Positions 37,483 through 47,085 of a stretch of 64,000 nt of DNA are shown here, one piece after another. Origin of the DNA: Alcaligenes ammonioxydans (GTDB lineage: Bacteria; Pseudomonadota; Gammaproteobacteria; Burkholderiales; Burkholderiaceae_B); contig NZ_CP049362.1 of the NCBI RefSeq assembly GCF_019343455.1, forward strand, positions 1,860,001-1,924,000, written 5' to 3'. Every line of letters begins with the position of its first letter. Within the stretch, counting starts at the first letter, position 1. The translations under genes and the position numbers were made by a program. The notes beneath the pieces were generated by a model. That model worked only from the letters and a program-made list of their open reading frames with translations, had not been told where the DNA came from and did not search any database.

Positions 37483-38604
37483 ATGACCTTTACTCGACGC
37501 TTTACCCCCGCTCTGACCGCCCTGGCCACGGTAATGGCCATGGGTACCGCCTACGCGGCGGACACCATCAAAATCGGTATTCCTCAACCCATGACCGGCC
37601 CATCGACTCAATACGGGGACCAGATCCAGGCCGGTGCCTTGACCGCGATTGACGCGATCAATGCAGCAGGGGGGGTCAAGGGCAAAAAGCTGGAGGCCGT
37701 TCTGATTGACGATGCCTGTGAACCCAAGCAGGCCGTACCGGCTGCCAACCGCGTGGTCAACTCCGGCGCCAAGTTCGCCGTCGCCCATGCGTGCTCGGGC
37801 ACGACCGTACCAGCTGTCAACATCTACGAACAGGAAGGGATTGTGGCGATTACTCCCGGCGCCACCTCGCCGCTGGTGACCGACACCATCAAACCTCATT
37901 ACTTTTTCCGCACCATCGGGCGCGATGACCAGCAAGGCCCTTTTGCGGCCGACTACATTGCTGATGTGCTCAAGCCCAAGAGCATCGCCGTGCTGCATGA
38001 CAAGCAAACCTACGGCTCGGGCGTGGCCACGCAAGTGCGTGACGCACTCAAGAAAAAGAACATGAACATCGTCATGTACGAAGGCATCAACGTCGGTGAC
38101 AGCGATTATTCAGCCGTGATCACCAAGCTCAAGGGCGTCAATCCAGACCTGATTTATTTTGGCGGCTATCACGCCGAACTGGGTCTGTTACTGCGTCAGG
38201 CTCGTGAGCAGGGCATGACAAACACCTTCATGGGACCGGAAGGCGTTGCCAACCGTGACCTGGTCGCCATTGCCGGCCCGGCAGTGGAAGGATTGCTGGT
38301 GACCTTGCCCACTGACTTCACCAAGATGCCGGCCAACAAAGAGGTGATGGAGAACTTCAGCAAATACAAGCGCAACCCTAACGGGGCCTTCACGTTCCCG
38401 GCCTATGCGGCCGTACAAATTATTGCCGATACGATCAACGCCGTCGGCGAGGATTCGGCCAAGGGCGCGGACTACATGCACGCAAATGCGTTCAATACCG
38501 CCATTGGCGAGGTAGAATACGACGCCAAGGGTGATTTGAAGCACTTCGAATTTGCCGTTTTCAAGTGGGATAAAGATGGCAACTTTGATCTAGTTGAGAA
38601 ATAA
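37483..38604 (+). CDS. livK: Branched-chain amino acid ABC transporter binding protein
   Basis: Periplasmic receptor of 373 residues, signal peptide ending GTAYAA, starting at ATG 37483. Same motif order as the copy at 30.6 kb: IKIGIPQPMTGPSTQYGDQ, LIDDACEPKQAVPAANRVV, AHACSGTTVPAVNIYE, RTIGRDDQQGPFAADYI, YFGGYHAELGLLLRQA. First gene of livKHMGF. A hairpin before livH probably keeps it in excess. Confidence 0.94.
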   Translation: MTFTRRFTPALTALATVMAMGTAYAADTIKIGIPQPMTGPSTQYGDQIQAGALTAIDAINAAGGVKGKKLEAVLIDDACEPKQAVPAANRVVNSGAKFAVAHACSGTTVPAVNIYEQEGIVAITPGATSPLVTDTIKPHYFFRTIGRDDQQGPFAADYIADVLKPKSIAVLHDKQTYGSGVATQVRDALKKKNMNIVMYEGINVGDSDYSAVITKLKGVNPDLIYFGGYHAELGLLLRQAREQGMTNTFMGPEGVANRDLVAIAGPAVEGLLVTLPTDFTKMPANKEVMENFSKYKRNPNGAFTFPAYAAVQIIADTINAVGEDSAKGADYMHANAFNTAIGEVEYDAKGDLKHFEFAVFKWDKDGNFDLVEK

Positions 38605-38617
38605 GACTGGATGATGT

Positions 38618-38645
38618 GCCCCCGCTCTTTATGAAGAACGGGGGC
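38618..38645 (+). promoter_or_regulatory. Intercistronic hairpin between livK and livH
   Basis: GCCCCCG and CGGGGGC around 14 bases in the 104-base gap. It is a likely attenuator or stability element. Confidence 0.55.
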
Positions 38646-38708
38646 ATTGCTTTTGGATGCCCACAAAGCCTCAGAACAAAACGACGGACTCAACGGAAAA
38701 AAACAAGC

Positions 38709-39638
38709 ATGTCTGATTTACTCCCTCAGATCGTGCAACAGCTGTTCAATGGATTATCCTTGGGCGCTATTTATGCACTGATCGCCATCGGCTACACAAT
38801 GGTCTATGGCATTATCGGAATGATTAACTTTGCCCACGGCGAGATCTATATGATCGGCGCCTATGTCGGGCTGGTGACCCTGACTGCGATTGGCGTAGGC
38901 TCGGGTTTGCCCATCTGGCTGATCATTCTTATCATGTTGCTGGTTGCCATCCTGGTAACCGCCGTTTACGGCTATGCGATTGAAAAAGTCGCCTATGCGC
39001 CGTTGCGTGGCAGCCCCCGGCTGGTTCCGCTGATCTCGGCCATTGGTATGTCCATTTTTCTGCAGAACTGGGTGGCCCTGGGTCAGGGCGCGCGCGACAT
39101 GGCCGTACCAACGCTGCTGTCGGGTTCCTTCCAGTTCAGCCTGGGCTCGGACGGCTTTACCGTTACAGCGCCATACTCGCGTGTCATGATTATCGTCGTG
39201 ACCGTGGTGCTGATGATCATGCTCAGCCTCTACATCAAGTATTCGCGACTGGGGAGGGCTTCGCGCGCGTGTTCCCAAGACTTGCGCATGGCCAATCTGC
39301 TTGGTATTGATACCAACAAGATCATTTCCTTTACCTTCATCATCGGTGCCATGCTGGCCGCCGTGGGCGGCGTGCTGATTGCCACCGCGATTGGCAAACT
39401 GAACCCCTTTATTGGCTTTATCGCCGGCATCAAAGCCTTTACCGCCGCCGTGCTGGGCGGGATTGGCAGCATCCCTGGCGCCATGCTGGGTGGTGTCTTG
39501 CTGGGTTTGGCAGAAACCTTTGCGGCTGCCTTTATTTCGTCGCAGTACAAGGACATCGTGGCCTTTTTGCTGTTGGTCTTTATCCTGCTGTTCCGCCCCA
39601 CGGGCCTGCTGGGTAAACCCGAGGTGGAGAAAGTCTGA
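38709..39638 (+). CDS. livH: Branched-chain amino acid ABC transporter permease LivH
   Basis: A 309-residue inner-membrane permease. Seen: [31 protein letters not shown], an almost invariant LivH start, and the C-terminal [36 protein letters not shown] is the cytoplasmic loop contacting LivG/F. It overlaps livM by one base. Confidence 0.95.
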   Translation: MSDLLPQIVQQLFNGLSLGAIYALIAIGYTMVYGIIGMINFAHGEIYMIGAYVGLVTLTAIGVGSGLPIWLIILIMLLVAILVTAVYGYAIEKVAYAPLRGSPRLVPLISAIGMSIFLQNWVALGQGARDMAVPTLLSGSFQFSLGSDGFTVTAPYSRVMIIVVTVVLMIMLSLYIKYSRLGRASRACSQDLRMANLLGIDTNKIISFTFIIGAMLAAVGGVLIATAIGKLNPFIGFIAGIKAFTAAVLGGIGSIPGAMLGGVLLGLAETFAAAFISSQYKDIVAFLLLVFILLFRPTGLLGKPEVEKV

Positions 39639-40861
39639 TGATGAACCGCTTTAGCAATGCATTTATCGCCGCTGTTCTGGCAGGCATCATTGTGGCTCCC
39701 GTCTTTGGGCTGCAAATTGTGCGCTCCGGAATGACTACCCATCTGGAGAGCGATTGGCAGATCGTCCTGATTGGCATGGCCCTGGTATTTGTGGTTCAGC
39801 TGATCCGGCCCAACGTCAATCGCACCAAAGTGCGAGAAAGCCGTTGGACACTGCCGACGCTAAGCATGCAGCACAAAAAGATTCTGCTGTATATCGTGAT
39901 TGCCTGCGCCGTGGTCTGGCCCTTTTTTGGCGGTCGAGCCCAGGTGGACATTGCCACCCTGGTGCTGATCTACATCATGCTCGGTCTGGGCTTGAACATT
40001 GTGGTGGGCTTTGCCGGCCTGCTGGACCTGGGTTTTGTGGGTTTCTACGCGGTGGGTGCCTACACCTACGCCTTGCTCTATCACTACGCAGGCTGGGGCT
40101 TCTGGGAAGCACTGCCGCTGGCTGGTGGCATGGCGGCCCTGTTTGGCTTTCTGCTGGGTTTCCCCGTGCTGCGCTTGCGTGGCGACTATCTGGCCATCGT
40201 CACTCTGGGTTTTGGCGAAATCATCCGCCTCTTGCTCATCAATATGTATGACCTGACCGGCGGCCCTGACGGTATTTCCGGCATACCCAAGCCAACCGTA
40301 TTCGGTTTCCCCATGGCGCGTCGTGCGCCAGAAGGGCAGACCACGTTCCACGACTTGATGGGCTGGACCTTCAGCAACCAGGACGTGGTGGTGTATCTGT
40401 ACTTGATGGCCCTGGCTTTGGCCCTGATTACCTTGCTGGTCTCCAGCCGCGTGGTGCGTATGCCCATTGGCCGTGCCTGGGAAGCCTTGCGCGAGGACGA
40501 GATTGCCTGCCGTTCGCTGGGGCTGAACCCGACCACCATCAAGCTGTCTGCCTTTACCATGGGCGCCATGTTTGCCGGCTTTGGCGGGGCATTCTTCGCT
40601 GCCCGTCAGGGTCTGGTCAATCCAGAGTCTTTCACCTTTATTGAATCCGCCCTGATCCTGGCCATTGTGGTGCTGGGTGGCATGGGTTCACAAATCGGCG
40701 TCATCCTGGCGGCCATTGTGCTGACCGTGGTCCCTGAGCTGGCCCGAGAGTTTGCGGAGTATCGGATGTTGATTTTTGGTCTGGTCATGGTGGCCATGAT
40801 GGTATGGCGTCCGCAGGGCTTGTTGCCTGTGCAGCGTCCTCATGTGGAGTTGCGCACATGA
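39638..40861 (+). CDS. livM: Branched-chain amino acid ABC transporter permease LivM
   Basis: A 407-residue partner permease with an N-terminal extension (two extra membrane segments) usual for LivM. Family core: [67 protein letters not shown] and GGMGSQIG. It overlaps livG by four bases, showing translational coupling. Confidence 0.95.
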   Translation: MMNRFSNAFIAAVLAGIIVAPVFGLQIVRSGMTTHLESDWQIVLIGMALVFVVQLIRPNVNRTKVRESRWTLPTLSMQHKKILLYIVIACAVVWPFFGGRAQVDIATLVLIYIMLGLGLNIVVGFAGLLDLGFVGFYAVGAYTYALLYHYAGWGFWEALPLAGGMAALFGFLLGFPVLRLRGDYLAIVTLGFGEIIRLLLINMYDLTGGPDGISGIPKPTVFGFPMARRAPEGQTTFHDLMGWTFSNQDVVVYLYLMALALALITLLVSSRVVRMPIGRAWEALREDEIACRSLGLNPTTIKLSAFTMGAMFAGFGGAFFAARQGLVNPESFTFIESALILAIVVLGGMGSQIGVILAAIVLTVVPELAREFAEYRMLIFGLVMVAMMVWRPQGLLPVQRPHVELRT

Positions 40862-41622
40862 GTCCATTACTGCAAGTATCAGACCTGTCCATGCGTTTTG
40901 GCGGCTTGCTGGCGGTGGATTCCGTCAGCTTTGATGTGGCCAAAGACGAGGTATTTGCCATCATCGGGCCCAACGGGGCAGGCAAGACTACGGTGTTTAA
41001 CTGCGTAGGCGGTTTTTACAATCCCACCTCCGGCTCGGTCACTCTGGAAGGTCAGCCCATTCACGGCCTGCCCAGCCACAAAGTGGCTCAGAAAGGGCTG
41101 GTGCGCACTTTCCAGAACGTGCGTCTGTTCAAGAAGCTGACCGTGCTGGAGAACCTACTCGTTGCCCAGCACAGCCAGCTCAAGGCCGGGTTCCTGTCGG
41201 GGCTGCTGAATCTGTCACGATACAAACAGTCCGAGAAGCAGGCCAAAGAACGTGCCGTGCAATGGCTGGATTTCATGGGGCTGACTGACCTGGCCAATCG
41301 CGAGGCCGGCAACCTGGCCTACGGTCACCAGCGCCGCCTGGAAATCGCGCGTTGCATGATTACCCAGCCGCGCCTGTTGATGCTGGACGAACCGGCTGCC
41401 GGCCTGAACCCCCAGGAAAAACGTGACCTGCAGGCTCTGATCGACCAATTGCGTCGCGAATTTGGCGTGGCCGTCTTGCTGATCGAGCACGATATGAGCC
41501 TGGTTATGGGCGTATCGGACCGGATTCTGGTGATGGAGTATGGCAAACCCATTGCCACCGGCCTACCTGAAGAAGTGCGCAATGATCCGCGCGTCATCAA
41601 AGCCTATCTGGGGGAAGAATAA
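40858..41622 (+). CDS. livG: Branched-chain amino acid ABC transporter ATPase LivG
   Basis: A 254-residue ATPase. Walker A is [27 protein letters not shown] is the LivG-type Q-loop region, the signature is [14 protein letters not shown], Walker [16 protein letters not shown]. Starts in the ATGA overlap with livM; livF starts on the next base after its stop. Confidence 0.95.
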   Translation: MSPLLQVSDLSMRFGGLLAVDSVSFDVAKDEVFAIIGPNGAGKTTVFNCVGGFYNPTSGSVTLEGQPIHGLPSHKVAQKGLVRTFQNVRLFKKLTVLENLLVAQHSQLKAGFLSGLLNLSRYKQSEKQAKERAVQWLDFMGLTDLANREAGNLAYGHQRRLEIARCMITQPRLLMLDEPAAGLNPQEKRDLQALIDQLRREFGVAVLLIEHDMSLVMGVSDRILVMEYGKPIATGLPEEVRNDPRVIKAYLGEE

Positions 41623-42324
41623 GTGCTCAAGCTGGACTCCGTATCTACCCATTACGGCGCGATTCAGGCGCTGGACCAAGTCAGCGTGGACGTCAATCAG
41701 GGCGAGATCGTCACCCTGATTGGCGCGAACGGCGCAGGCAAAACCACCTTGCTCATGACGGTATGCGGTTCGCCCCGAGCCAGCTCGGGCAGCATCAGCT
41801 TCATGGGCGAGGACATCACGCACGCTGATACGCACCGCATCATGCGCAAAGGCATCGCCATTTCCCCGGAAGGCCGCCGCGTCTTTCCGGACCTGACCGT
41901 GTCGGAAAACCTGAAGATGGGCGGTTTCTTTCTGAACCGCAGCGAGATCGAAGAAGGGGAAGAGCATGTCTACAAACTGTTTCCCCGTCTGAAAGAGCGC
42001 GCCTCCCAGCGTGCCGGGACCATGTCCGGTGGTGAACAGCAAATGCTGGCTATTGGTCGTGCCCTGATGAGCAAACCCTCTTTGCTCTTGCTGGATGAAC
42101 CGACGCTGGGGCTGGCTCCGCTGATCATCGCGCAGATCTTTGACATCATCCGCACCATTCGTGATGAAGGCGTGACGGTGTTCCTGGTCGAGCAGAACGC
42201 CAACAAGGCCCTGCAAGTCGCAGACCGTGGCTATGTGCTGGAAACCGGGAAGGTGGTGATGCAGGATACCGGGGCCAATCTGTTGGCCAATCCGGATATT
42301 CGCAAGGCGTACTTGGGCGCGTAA
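41623..42324 (+). CDS. livF: Branched-chain amino acid ABC transporter ATPase LivF
   Basis: A 233-residue ATPase. Walker A is GANGAGKTTLL, signature MSGGEQQMLAIGRAL, Walker B LLLLDEPTLGLAP. ISPEGRRVFPDLTVSENL is typical of LivF. The start is GTG at 41623, directly after the livG stop. Last gene of livKHMGF. Confidence 0.95.
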   Translation: MLKLDSVSTHYGAIQALDQVSVDVNQGEIVTLIGANGAGKTTLLMTVCGSPRASSGSISFMGEDITHADTHRIMRKGIAISPEGRRVFPDLTVSENLKMGGFFLNRSEIEEGEEHVYKLFPRLKERASQRAGTMSGGEQQMLAIGRALMSKPSLLLLDEPTLGLAPLIIAQIFDIIRTIRDEGVTVFLVEQNANKALQVADRGYVLETGKVVMQDTGANLLANPDIRKAYLGA

Positions 42325-42402
42325 ACAGCCAGCCCTCATAGCCTCAGCGCCGTACCGCACCGCGCATTTGAAGTATCGCTTTAATTGACGGGCTGTAAAA
42401 AA

Positions 42403-42436
42403 AACCTGAATCTCAGCTTGAGCTGGATTCAGGTTT
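42403..42436 (+). terminator. Terminator of the liv operon
   Basis: AACCTGAATC and GATTCAGGTT around 13 bases with A and T runs on the two sides. Confidence 0.85.
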
Positions 42437-42570
42437 TTTATTCGGAGAGTCAGCAGGGACAAGGATGGCGGCACCAACGCTAAAAGCCGTCGACATTCCT
42501 GCCCACAGTGTCAGGGGAGTAAAGCACGGCCGTATCCCCTGAACGCCTGAATCGCTAGCTGCTATACAAC

Positions 42571-43185
42571 TTAATCCTTCAACAAGCCTTCACCACGCAG
42601 CGCCGCCTTCACACCTTCGTTCTGCTCCATGCGAGCAAAGAAAGCGTTCAGGTTCTTCATGCCTGACAGGTCCAGCTTCATCAGACCCGCCCAGCGCAGC
42701 ACCACGTACAAATAAGCATCAGCCACAGACAAGGAACCCGACAGGGTTTCTTTGCCTTCCAGGTGCTTGTCGATCACACCAAGCTGCTTGGTCAGCAGGA
42801 CAGCCGTCTTGGCTTTGATTTCGGCCTGTGTCGATTCCTGATCTGCATAGCGATGCGTACCAAACATGACACCTACGTTGCGGTGGATTTCGGCATTCAG
42901 GAACGCCAACCAGCGGCGGGCCTCAAAGCGTTGTTCGATGGTGTTGCCCAGCAGATTGGCCTGAGGAAATTTTTCGTTCAGGTACTCCAGAATAGCGATG
43001 CTTTGCGTCAGGACCAAATCACCATCGACCAGAACCGGCACGGCCCCGTTAGGGTTCAGCTTCAAGAATGCCTCTTGCTGCAGCTCGTCGCGGCTGACGC
43101 GCTGAGCTTCAAACGGTGTGCCGATCCACTCCAGTGCGATGCGGGTCACCAAAGGACAAGCGCCTGTCATGTAATACAGTTTCAT
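42571..43185 (-). CDS. Glutathione S-transferase
   Basis: A 204-residue GST with the N-terminal thioredoxin-like domain (MKLYYMTGACPLVTRIALEW, NPNGAVPVLVDGDLVLTQSIAILEYL) and the helical C-terminal domain. The SQSI motif that binds glutathione is present as TQSI. The beta-class type with Cys in TGAC (C9) is typical of proteobacteria. Substrate unknown. The start is ATG at 43185; a longer frame to 43230 is not supported. It lies 60 bases downstream of the S9 peptidase on the same strand. Confidence 0.88.
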   Translation of the reverse strand: MKLYYMTGACPLVTRIALEWIGTPFEAQRVSRDELQQEAFLKLNPNGAVPVLVDGDLVLTQSIAILEYLNEKFPQANLLGNTIEQRFEARRWLAFLNAEIHRNVGVMFGTHRYADQESTQAEIKAKTAVLLTKQLGVIDKHLEGKETLSGSLSVADAYLYVVLRWAGLMKLDLSGMKNLNAFFARMEQNEGVKAALRGEGLLKD

Positions 43186-43245
43186 ACGTTCTCTTTCCAA
43201 AAGTGCGGTAAACAAATGGCGCGAGCTCATCGCGCCACTCCAAAA

Positions 43246-45219
43246 CTATCGAGCTTGAAGGTGGCGGGCCAGGAAGCGCTCCATGCGTTCGTAAAACTCG
43301 AACTTGTTCTCGTCATTGTGAAAGCCGTGGCCTTCGTTGTCCTTGACCATATACTCCACGTCCACGCCGCGAGCCTTCAAGGCCTCTACCATTTGATCAC
43401 TTTCTGCCTTGTTCACCCGTGGGTCGTGGGCGCCCTGGGCAATAAATAACGGGGTGCGGATCCTGTCGGCATGCAAAACAGGCGAATTGGCTTCCAGCAG
43501 CTCCTTGTCTTTGACGGGATCACCCACCATCGCATGCATCTTCACCAGCATCGGTTTCCAGTAGGGCGGAATGGTGTTCATGAAGGTCAGAAGATTGGAC
43601 ACGCCTACATAGTCCACTGCCGCTGCGTACAAGTCAGGGGTTTTGACAATACCGGCCAAGGTCGCGTAACCACCGTAGCTGGCACCGTAAATAGCAATGC
43701 GTTTGGGGTCAGCAATCTTTTGATCGATCAGCCACTGAACGCCATCGCTAATGTCGTCCTGCATGCTCAACCCCCATTGTTTGAAGCCCGCTTCCCAGAA
43801 CTTGCGACCATAACCGGTCGAACTACGGAAGTTGATCTGCAAAACAGCGTAGCCACGGTTGGCCAGGAACTGGACTTCGGGGTTAAAGCCCCAATAGTCC
43901 CGCGTCCAAGGCCCCCCGTGCGGATTGATGACCACCGGCAGGTCGCGGCTGGGCACACCCAAAGGCAGGCTCAAGTAGCCATGAATCTTCATGCCATCGC
44001 GGGCCGTAAATTCGATGGGCCGCATCACCGCCATATCACTTTCCGGCAAAGCACTATTGATGACGGCCAGCTTGTGCAGGCTGTTGCTGTCCACATCGTA
44101 CAAATAGCGCGAGCCAGGGTTGCGGTCGCTGTAGCTGGCCACAATCATTTTCTTCTCGTCGCGTGTCATGGACTGCACGCTGATTTCATAGCCCGGCAAT
44201 TGACGGGCGATCGCGGCGTGAATTTTCTCGCTTTGCTCATCAAAGAAATGCTGACCGGGCTTGTCGGTATAGTAATCCACCGACGTCAGCACCTGACGCA
44301 GGCGTGAATACCCGGCCCCCATCAGGTCGTAATCGGGCAGCTCATAAACATTCTCTTCCACGTCGGGTCTGGCAGGGTCAATCAAGACCAATGCCAAGGT
44401 GTCACGCCCACGATTGCTCAGGGCATAAAAGCGCTGGTTATCGGCGTGAAAAAAGAGGGGGCTGACTTCGGTGCGGAAATCTGTTTGCAAAATGCTGCGG
44501 AAAGGCTCGGATTCGCTGTCACGATAACGCAGTTCGGAATCCACACCGGAAATGGCCATGGCCAGGCGTACGCGGCCCTGATGGTCCGTGCTCCAGCCCA
44601 GCACATCTCCCGGATTCTCGGCCGCCAGCGTGCTTTCACCGGTCAGCACGTTGACCTTGTAGACATCAAAGACTTCCGGGTTGCGACCATTGTGCGAGAC
44701 CAGAATATGGTCCGGATCATCGGGCAAATCATCTTGCACGCCCGCTCGCACCCCTTTCAAAGGCGTCAAGTCCGTGATCTTGCCCGTATTCACATTGACG
44801 GCCAGAACGTGATAGTTCTCGTCGCCATTGACATCCTTGGCGTAAATTACGGTCTCGTCGCCTTTCCAGAAGTACTCGGCAATATCGCGTTGATGCTCGG
44901 CGGTCACGCGACGAGGCTCGCCGACCGGTTCACTGCCTTCCAGCTCTTGCACAAAAATATTCTGACGAGCGGGATGTCCGTCGATCTTGACCGGCTCCAT
45001 AAAGCCGATCATGCGCCCTTGATCAGAAATCCGGAAACCGCTGCGTTTGGGGTTCTGAAAAAAATCCCGAATGTCGTACAGGGGAGGAGTGACGCTGGCG
45101 ACGTTCTCCGGTACCAGGGCATGCGCGCCCAAAGAAAGCAAGAGGGACAAGAGCATAAGCACGAACCTATAAAACAGGGTTATGGAAGGAGACCAGGGAC
45201 AAGCCTGCATCAATCCCAT
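43246..45219 (-). CDS. Exported S9-family prolyl oligopeptidase-like serine peptidase
   Basis: A peptidase of about 657 residues with an N-terminal signal or anchor (FVLMLLSLLLSLGAHALV), a beta-propeller-like middle and a C-terminal alpha/beta hydrolase domain. Catalytic residues are the Ser in GASYGGYA, the Asp in QGAHDPRVN and the His in EGHGF. NPHGGPWTRDYWGFNPEVQFLANRG is typical of the S9C/acylaminoacyl-peptidase group. It could also be an acyl-peptide hydrolase. The start is uncertain: ATG 45219, 45210 or 45156 are all possible, and the first two keep a signal peptide. Confidence 0.85.
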   Translation of the reverse strand: MGLMQACPWSPSITLFYRFVLMLLSLLLSLGAHALVPENVASVTPPLYDIRDFFQNPKRSGFRISDQGRMIGFMEPVKIDGHPARQNIFVQELEGSEPVGEPRRVTAEHQRDIAEYFWKGDETVIYAKDVNGDENYHVLAVNVNTGKITDLTPLKGVRAGVQDDLPDDPDHILVSHNGRNPEVFDVYKVNVLTGESTLAAENPGDVLGWSTDHQGRVRLAMAISGVDSELRYRDSESEPFRSILQTDFRTEVSPLFFHADNQRFYALSNRGRDTLALVLIDPARPDVEENVYELPDYDLMGAGYSRLRQVLTSVDYYTDKPGQHFFDEQSEKIHAAIARQLPGYEISVQSMTRDEKKMIVASYSDRNPGSRYLYDVDSNSLHKLAVINSALPESDMAVMRPIEFTARDGMKIHGYLSLPLGVPSRDLPVVINPHGGPWTRDYWGFNPEVQFLANRGYAVLQINFRSSTGYGRKFWEAGFKQWGLSMQDDISDGVQWLIDQKIADPKRIAIYGASYGGYATLAGIVKTPDLYAAAVDYVGVSNLLTFMNTIPPYWKPMLVKMHAMVGDPVKDKELLEANSPVLHADRIRTPLFIAQGAHDPRVNKAESDQMVEALKARGVDVEYMVKDNEGHGFHNDENKFEFYERMERFLARHLQAR

Positions 45220-45309
45220 TACTATATCGGATGATGATCCCAAGCAAAGGCAAGAACCCGCTGATAATAGGGCCGCAACGTACCGCTACCGCTCAGGACA
45301 AGGACAGGC

Positions 45310-46281
45310 ATGACTTCTTTGACTCGTATCGTTTTTCTGGATAGGGAAACACTGTCTGACAGCGTCAAGCTGCCGCAGGTTCCCTTTAAGCATGAACTGC
45401 AAGTGTACGGACGTACGGCTCCCGATCAAGTGGCCGAACGTATTGCTGATGCCGACATTGTCATCAGCAATAAAGTGGCGCTGCGACGCGAGCATATGCA
45501 GGCCGCGCCCCACTTGAAAATGATCGCACTGGCCGCCACGGGTAGCGACAACATTGACCTTGATGCCGCCCACGAACGTCAGATTGTGGTCAGCAATATC
45601 CGCGACTATGCCGTACGCAGTGTCCCAGAACACGTTTTTGCACTGATCTTTGCCTTGCGTCGTAATATCTGCGCCTACCGCCAGTCCGTCAAGGAAGGAC
45701 GCTGGCAAGAAGCCCAGCAGTTTTGTTATTTCGACTATCCCATCCGCGATCTGGCCGGCTCCACCCTGGGTGTGATTGGCTCAGGCTCTCTGGGTCAGGC
45801 CGTCGCCACCATGGGCCGAGCATTGGGGATGAAAGTCATCTTTGCGCAGCGCCGTGGTCAGACCATCGTCAGCAATGCCGATGACCGCTTGCCCTTTGAG
45901 CAAGTGCTAGAACAAGCCGACATTCTCTCGTTGCATTGCCCCTTGACCGCTGACACGCAGAACATGCTGGGTATGGCCGAATTCGAACGCATGGCCCCCC
46001 GCCGTCCCTTACTGATCAATACTGCCCGTGGCGGGCTGATTGACAATCAGGCGCTGGAACACGCCTTGCGACAAGGCTGGCTGGGAGGCGCAGGGATTGA
46101 TGTTTGCACGCCCGAGCCGCCACCCGCTGACCATACCCTGATGCGCTTGTTAGACTTACCCAATTACATTTTGACCCCGCACATAGGCTGGGCCAGTCAG
46201 GAAGCCATGCAGGCTTTGGCAAACCAGCTGATCGACAACATTGCGGCTTTCCATCGTGGCCAAGCACGCCATACGCTGTAA
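45310..46281 (+). CDS. D-2-hydroxyacid dehydrogenase (glycerate/hydroxypyruvate type)
   Basis: An NAD(P)-dependent dehydrogenase of 323 residues. Seen: LGVIGSGSLGQAVA (Rossmann loop), the HCPLTADTQNM segment, INTARGGLIDNQAL with the catalytic Arg, and LTPHIGWAS with the His. Glycerate dehydrogenase/hydroxypyruvate reductase is the usual call for this group. It heads a same-strand run with an SDR, epd and fumC, with only three bases before the SDR. In that company a PdxB-like role on 4-phosphoerythronate is an alternative, but the PdxB C-terminal domain is absent. Confidence 0.85.
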   Translation: MTSLTRIVFLDRETLSDSVKLPQVPFKHELQVYGRTAPDQVAERIADADIVISNKVALRREHMQAAPHLKMIALAATGSDNIDLDAAHERQIVVSNIRDYAVRSVPEHVFALIFALRRNICAYRQSVKEGRWQEAQQFCYFDYPIRDLAGSTLGVIGSGSLGQAVATMGRALGMKVIFAQRRGQTIVSNADDRLPFEQVLEQADILSLHCPLTADTQNMLGMAEFERMAPRRPLLINTARGGLIDNQALEHALRQGWLGGAGIDVCTPEPPPADHTLMRLLDLPNYILTPHIGWASQEAMQALANQLIDNIAAFHRGQARHTL

Positions 46282-46284
46282 ATA

Positions 46285-47073
46285 ATGATTGATTTACGCT
46301 CCTATCAAGCCAATTTTTCCCTAGCCGGTCGCTGCGCTCTGGTTACCGGCTCGTCCGCCGGCCTGGGCCTGGACATCGCCCGTGCCTACGCCGCTCACGG
46401 CGCCCATGTGATTCTGCATGGCCGTCACGCCAGCAAGCTCCTGCCGATTGCCGAGGAATTGAAAACCGCCGGTGCCCAGGTCGATACCTGGGAACAGGAT
46501 CTGGCCGATCTGGACGCCTTGCCTGACTCTTACCAGGCCCTATGTCAGCGCGTCGGCACGCCCGATATTCTGGTGAACAATGTCGGCGTGCGATTGCGCA
46601 GCAGCTTGCAGGAGGCGGCCTGGGACGATATTGAGCATTTGCTGCAGGTAGACCTGCTGGCGACGCTGAAACTATCAAAGTACGCCGCCCAGGCCATGCT
46701 GCAAGCCCAAGCCCGACAAGGTCGTATTGTTACCTTGACCTCCATCGCTGGCCCCCTGGCTCGACCAGGCGACGCCATTTACCCCGTTGCCAAGCAGGGA
46801 CTGGCAGGGATGGTGCGAGCGCTGGCGGTAGAATTTGGCGGGCAGGGCATTACCAGCAACGGCATCGCCCCCGGCACCTTTGCCACCGAGAGCAATGCGG
46901 CTCTGGCCCAGGACCCGGTCAAAGGCCCGCTGGTAGTTGGCCGCAACCCCCTGGGGCGGTGGGCCAGGCCGGATGAAATCCGCGCTGCCGCTGTGTTTCT
47001 GGCCTCACCGGCTGCCTCCTATGTCAATGGCCATATTGTGGTTGTAGACGGCGGATTTTCCATTACTTTCTGA
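46285..47073 (+). CDS. SDR-family oxidoreductase (gluconate 5-dehydrogenase-like)
   Basis: A 262-residue short-chain dehydrogenase. Seen: ALVTGSSAGLGLDIA (cofactor), DILVNNVGV, the catalytic Ser in TLTSIAG and YPVAKQGLAG (YxxxK), and VNGHIVVVDGG at the C-terminus. The start FSLAGRCALVTG is typical of the gluconate 5-dehydrogenase subgroup. It sits between the hydroxyacid dehydrogenase and epd, 3 and 12 bases away. Confidence 0.85.
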   Translation: MIDLRSYQANFSLAGRCALVTGSSAGLGLDIARAYAAHGAHVILHGRHASKLLPIAEELKTAGAQVDTWEQDLADLDALPDSYQALCQRVGTPDILVNNVGVRLRSSLQEAAWDDIEHLLQVDLLATLKLSKYAAQAMLQAQARQGRIVTLTSIAGPLARPGDAIYPVAKQGLAGMVRALAVEFGGQGITSNGIAPGTFATESNAALAQDPVKGPLVVGRNPLGRWARPDEIRAAAVFLASPAASYVNGHIVVVDGGFSITF

Positions 47074-47085
47074 GTTTCTCCGATC

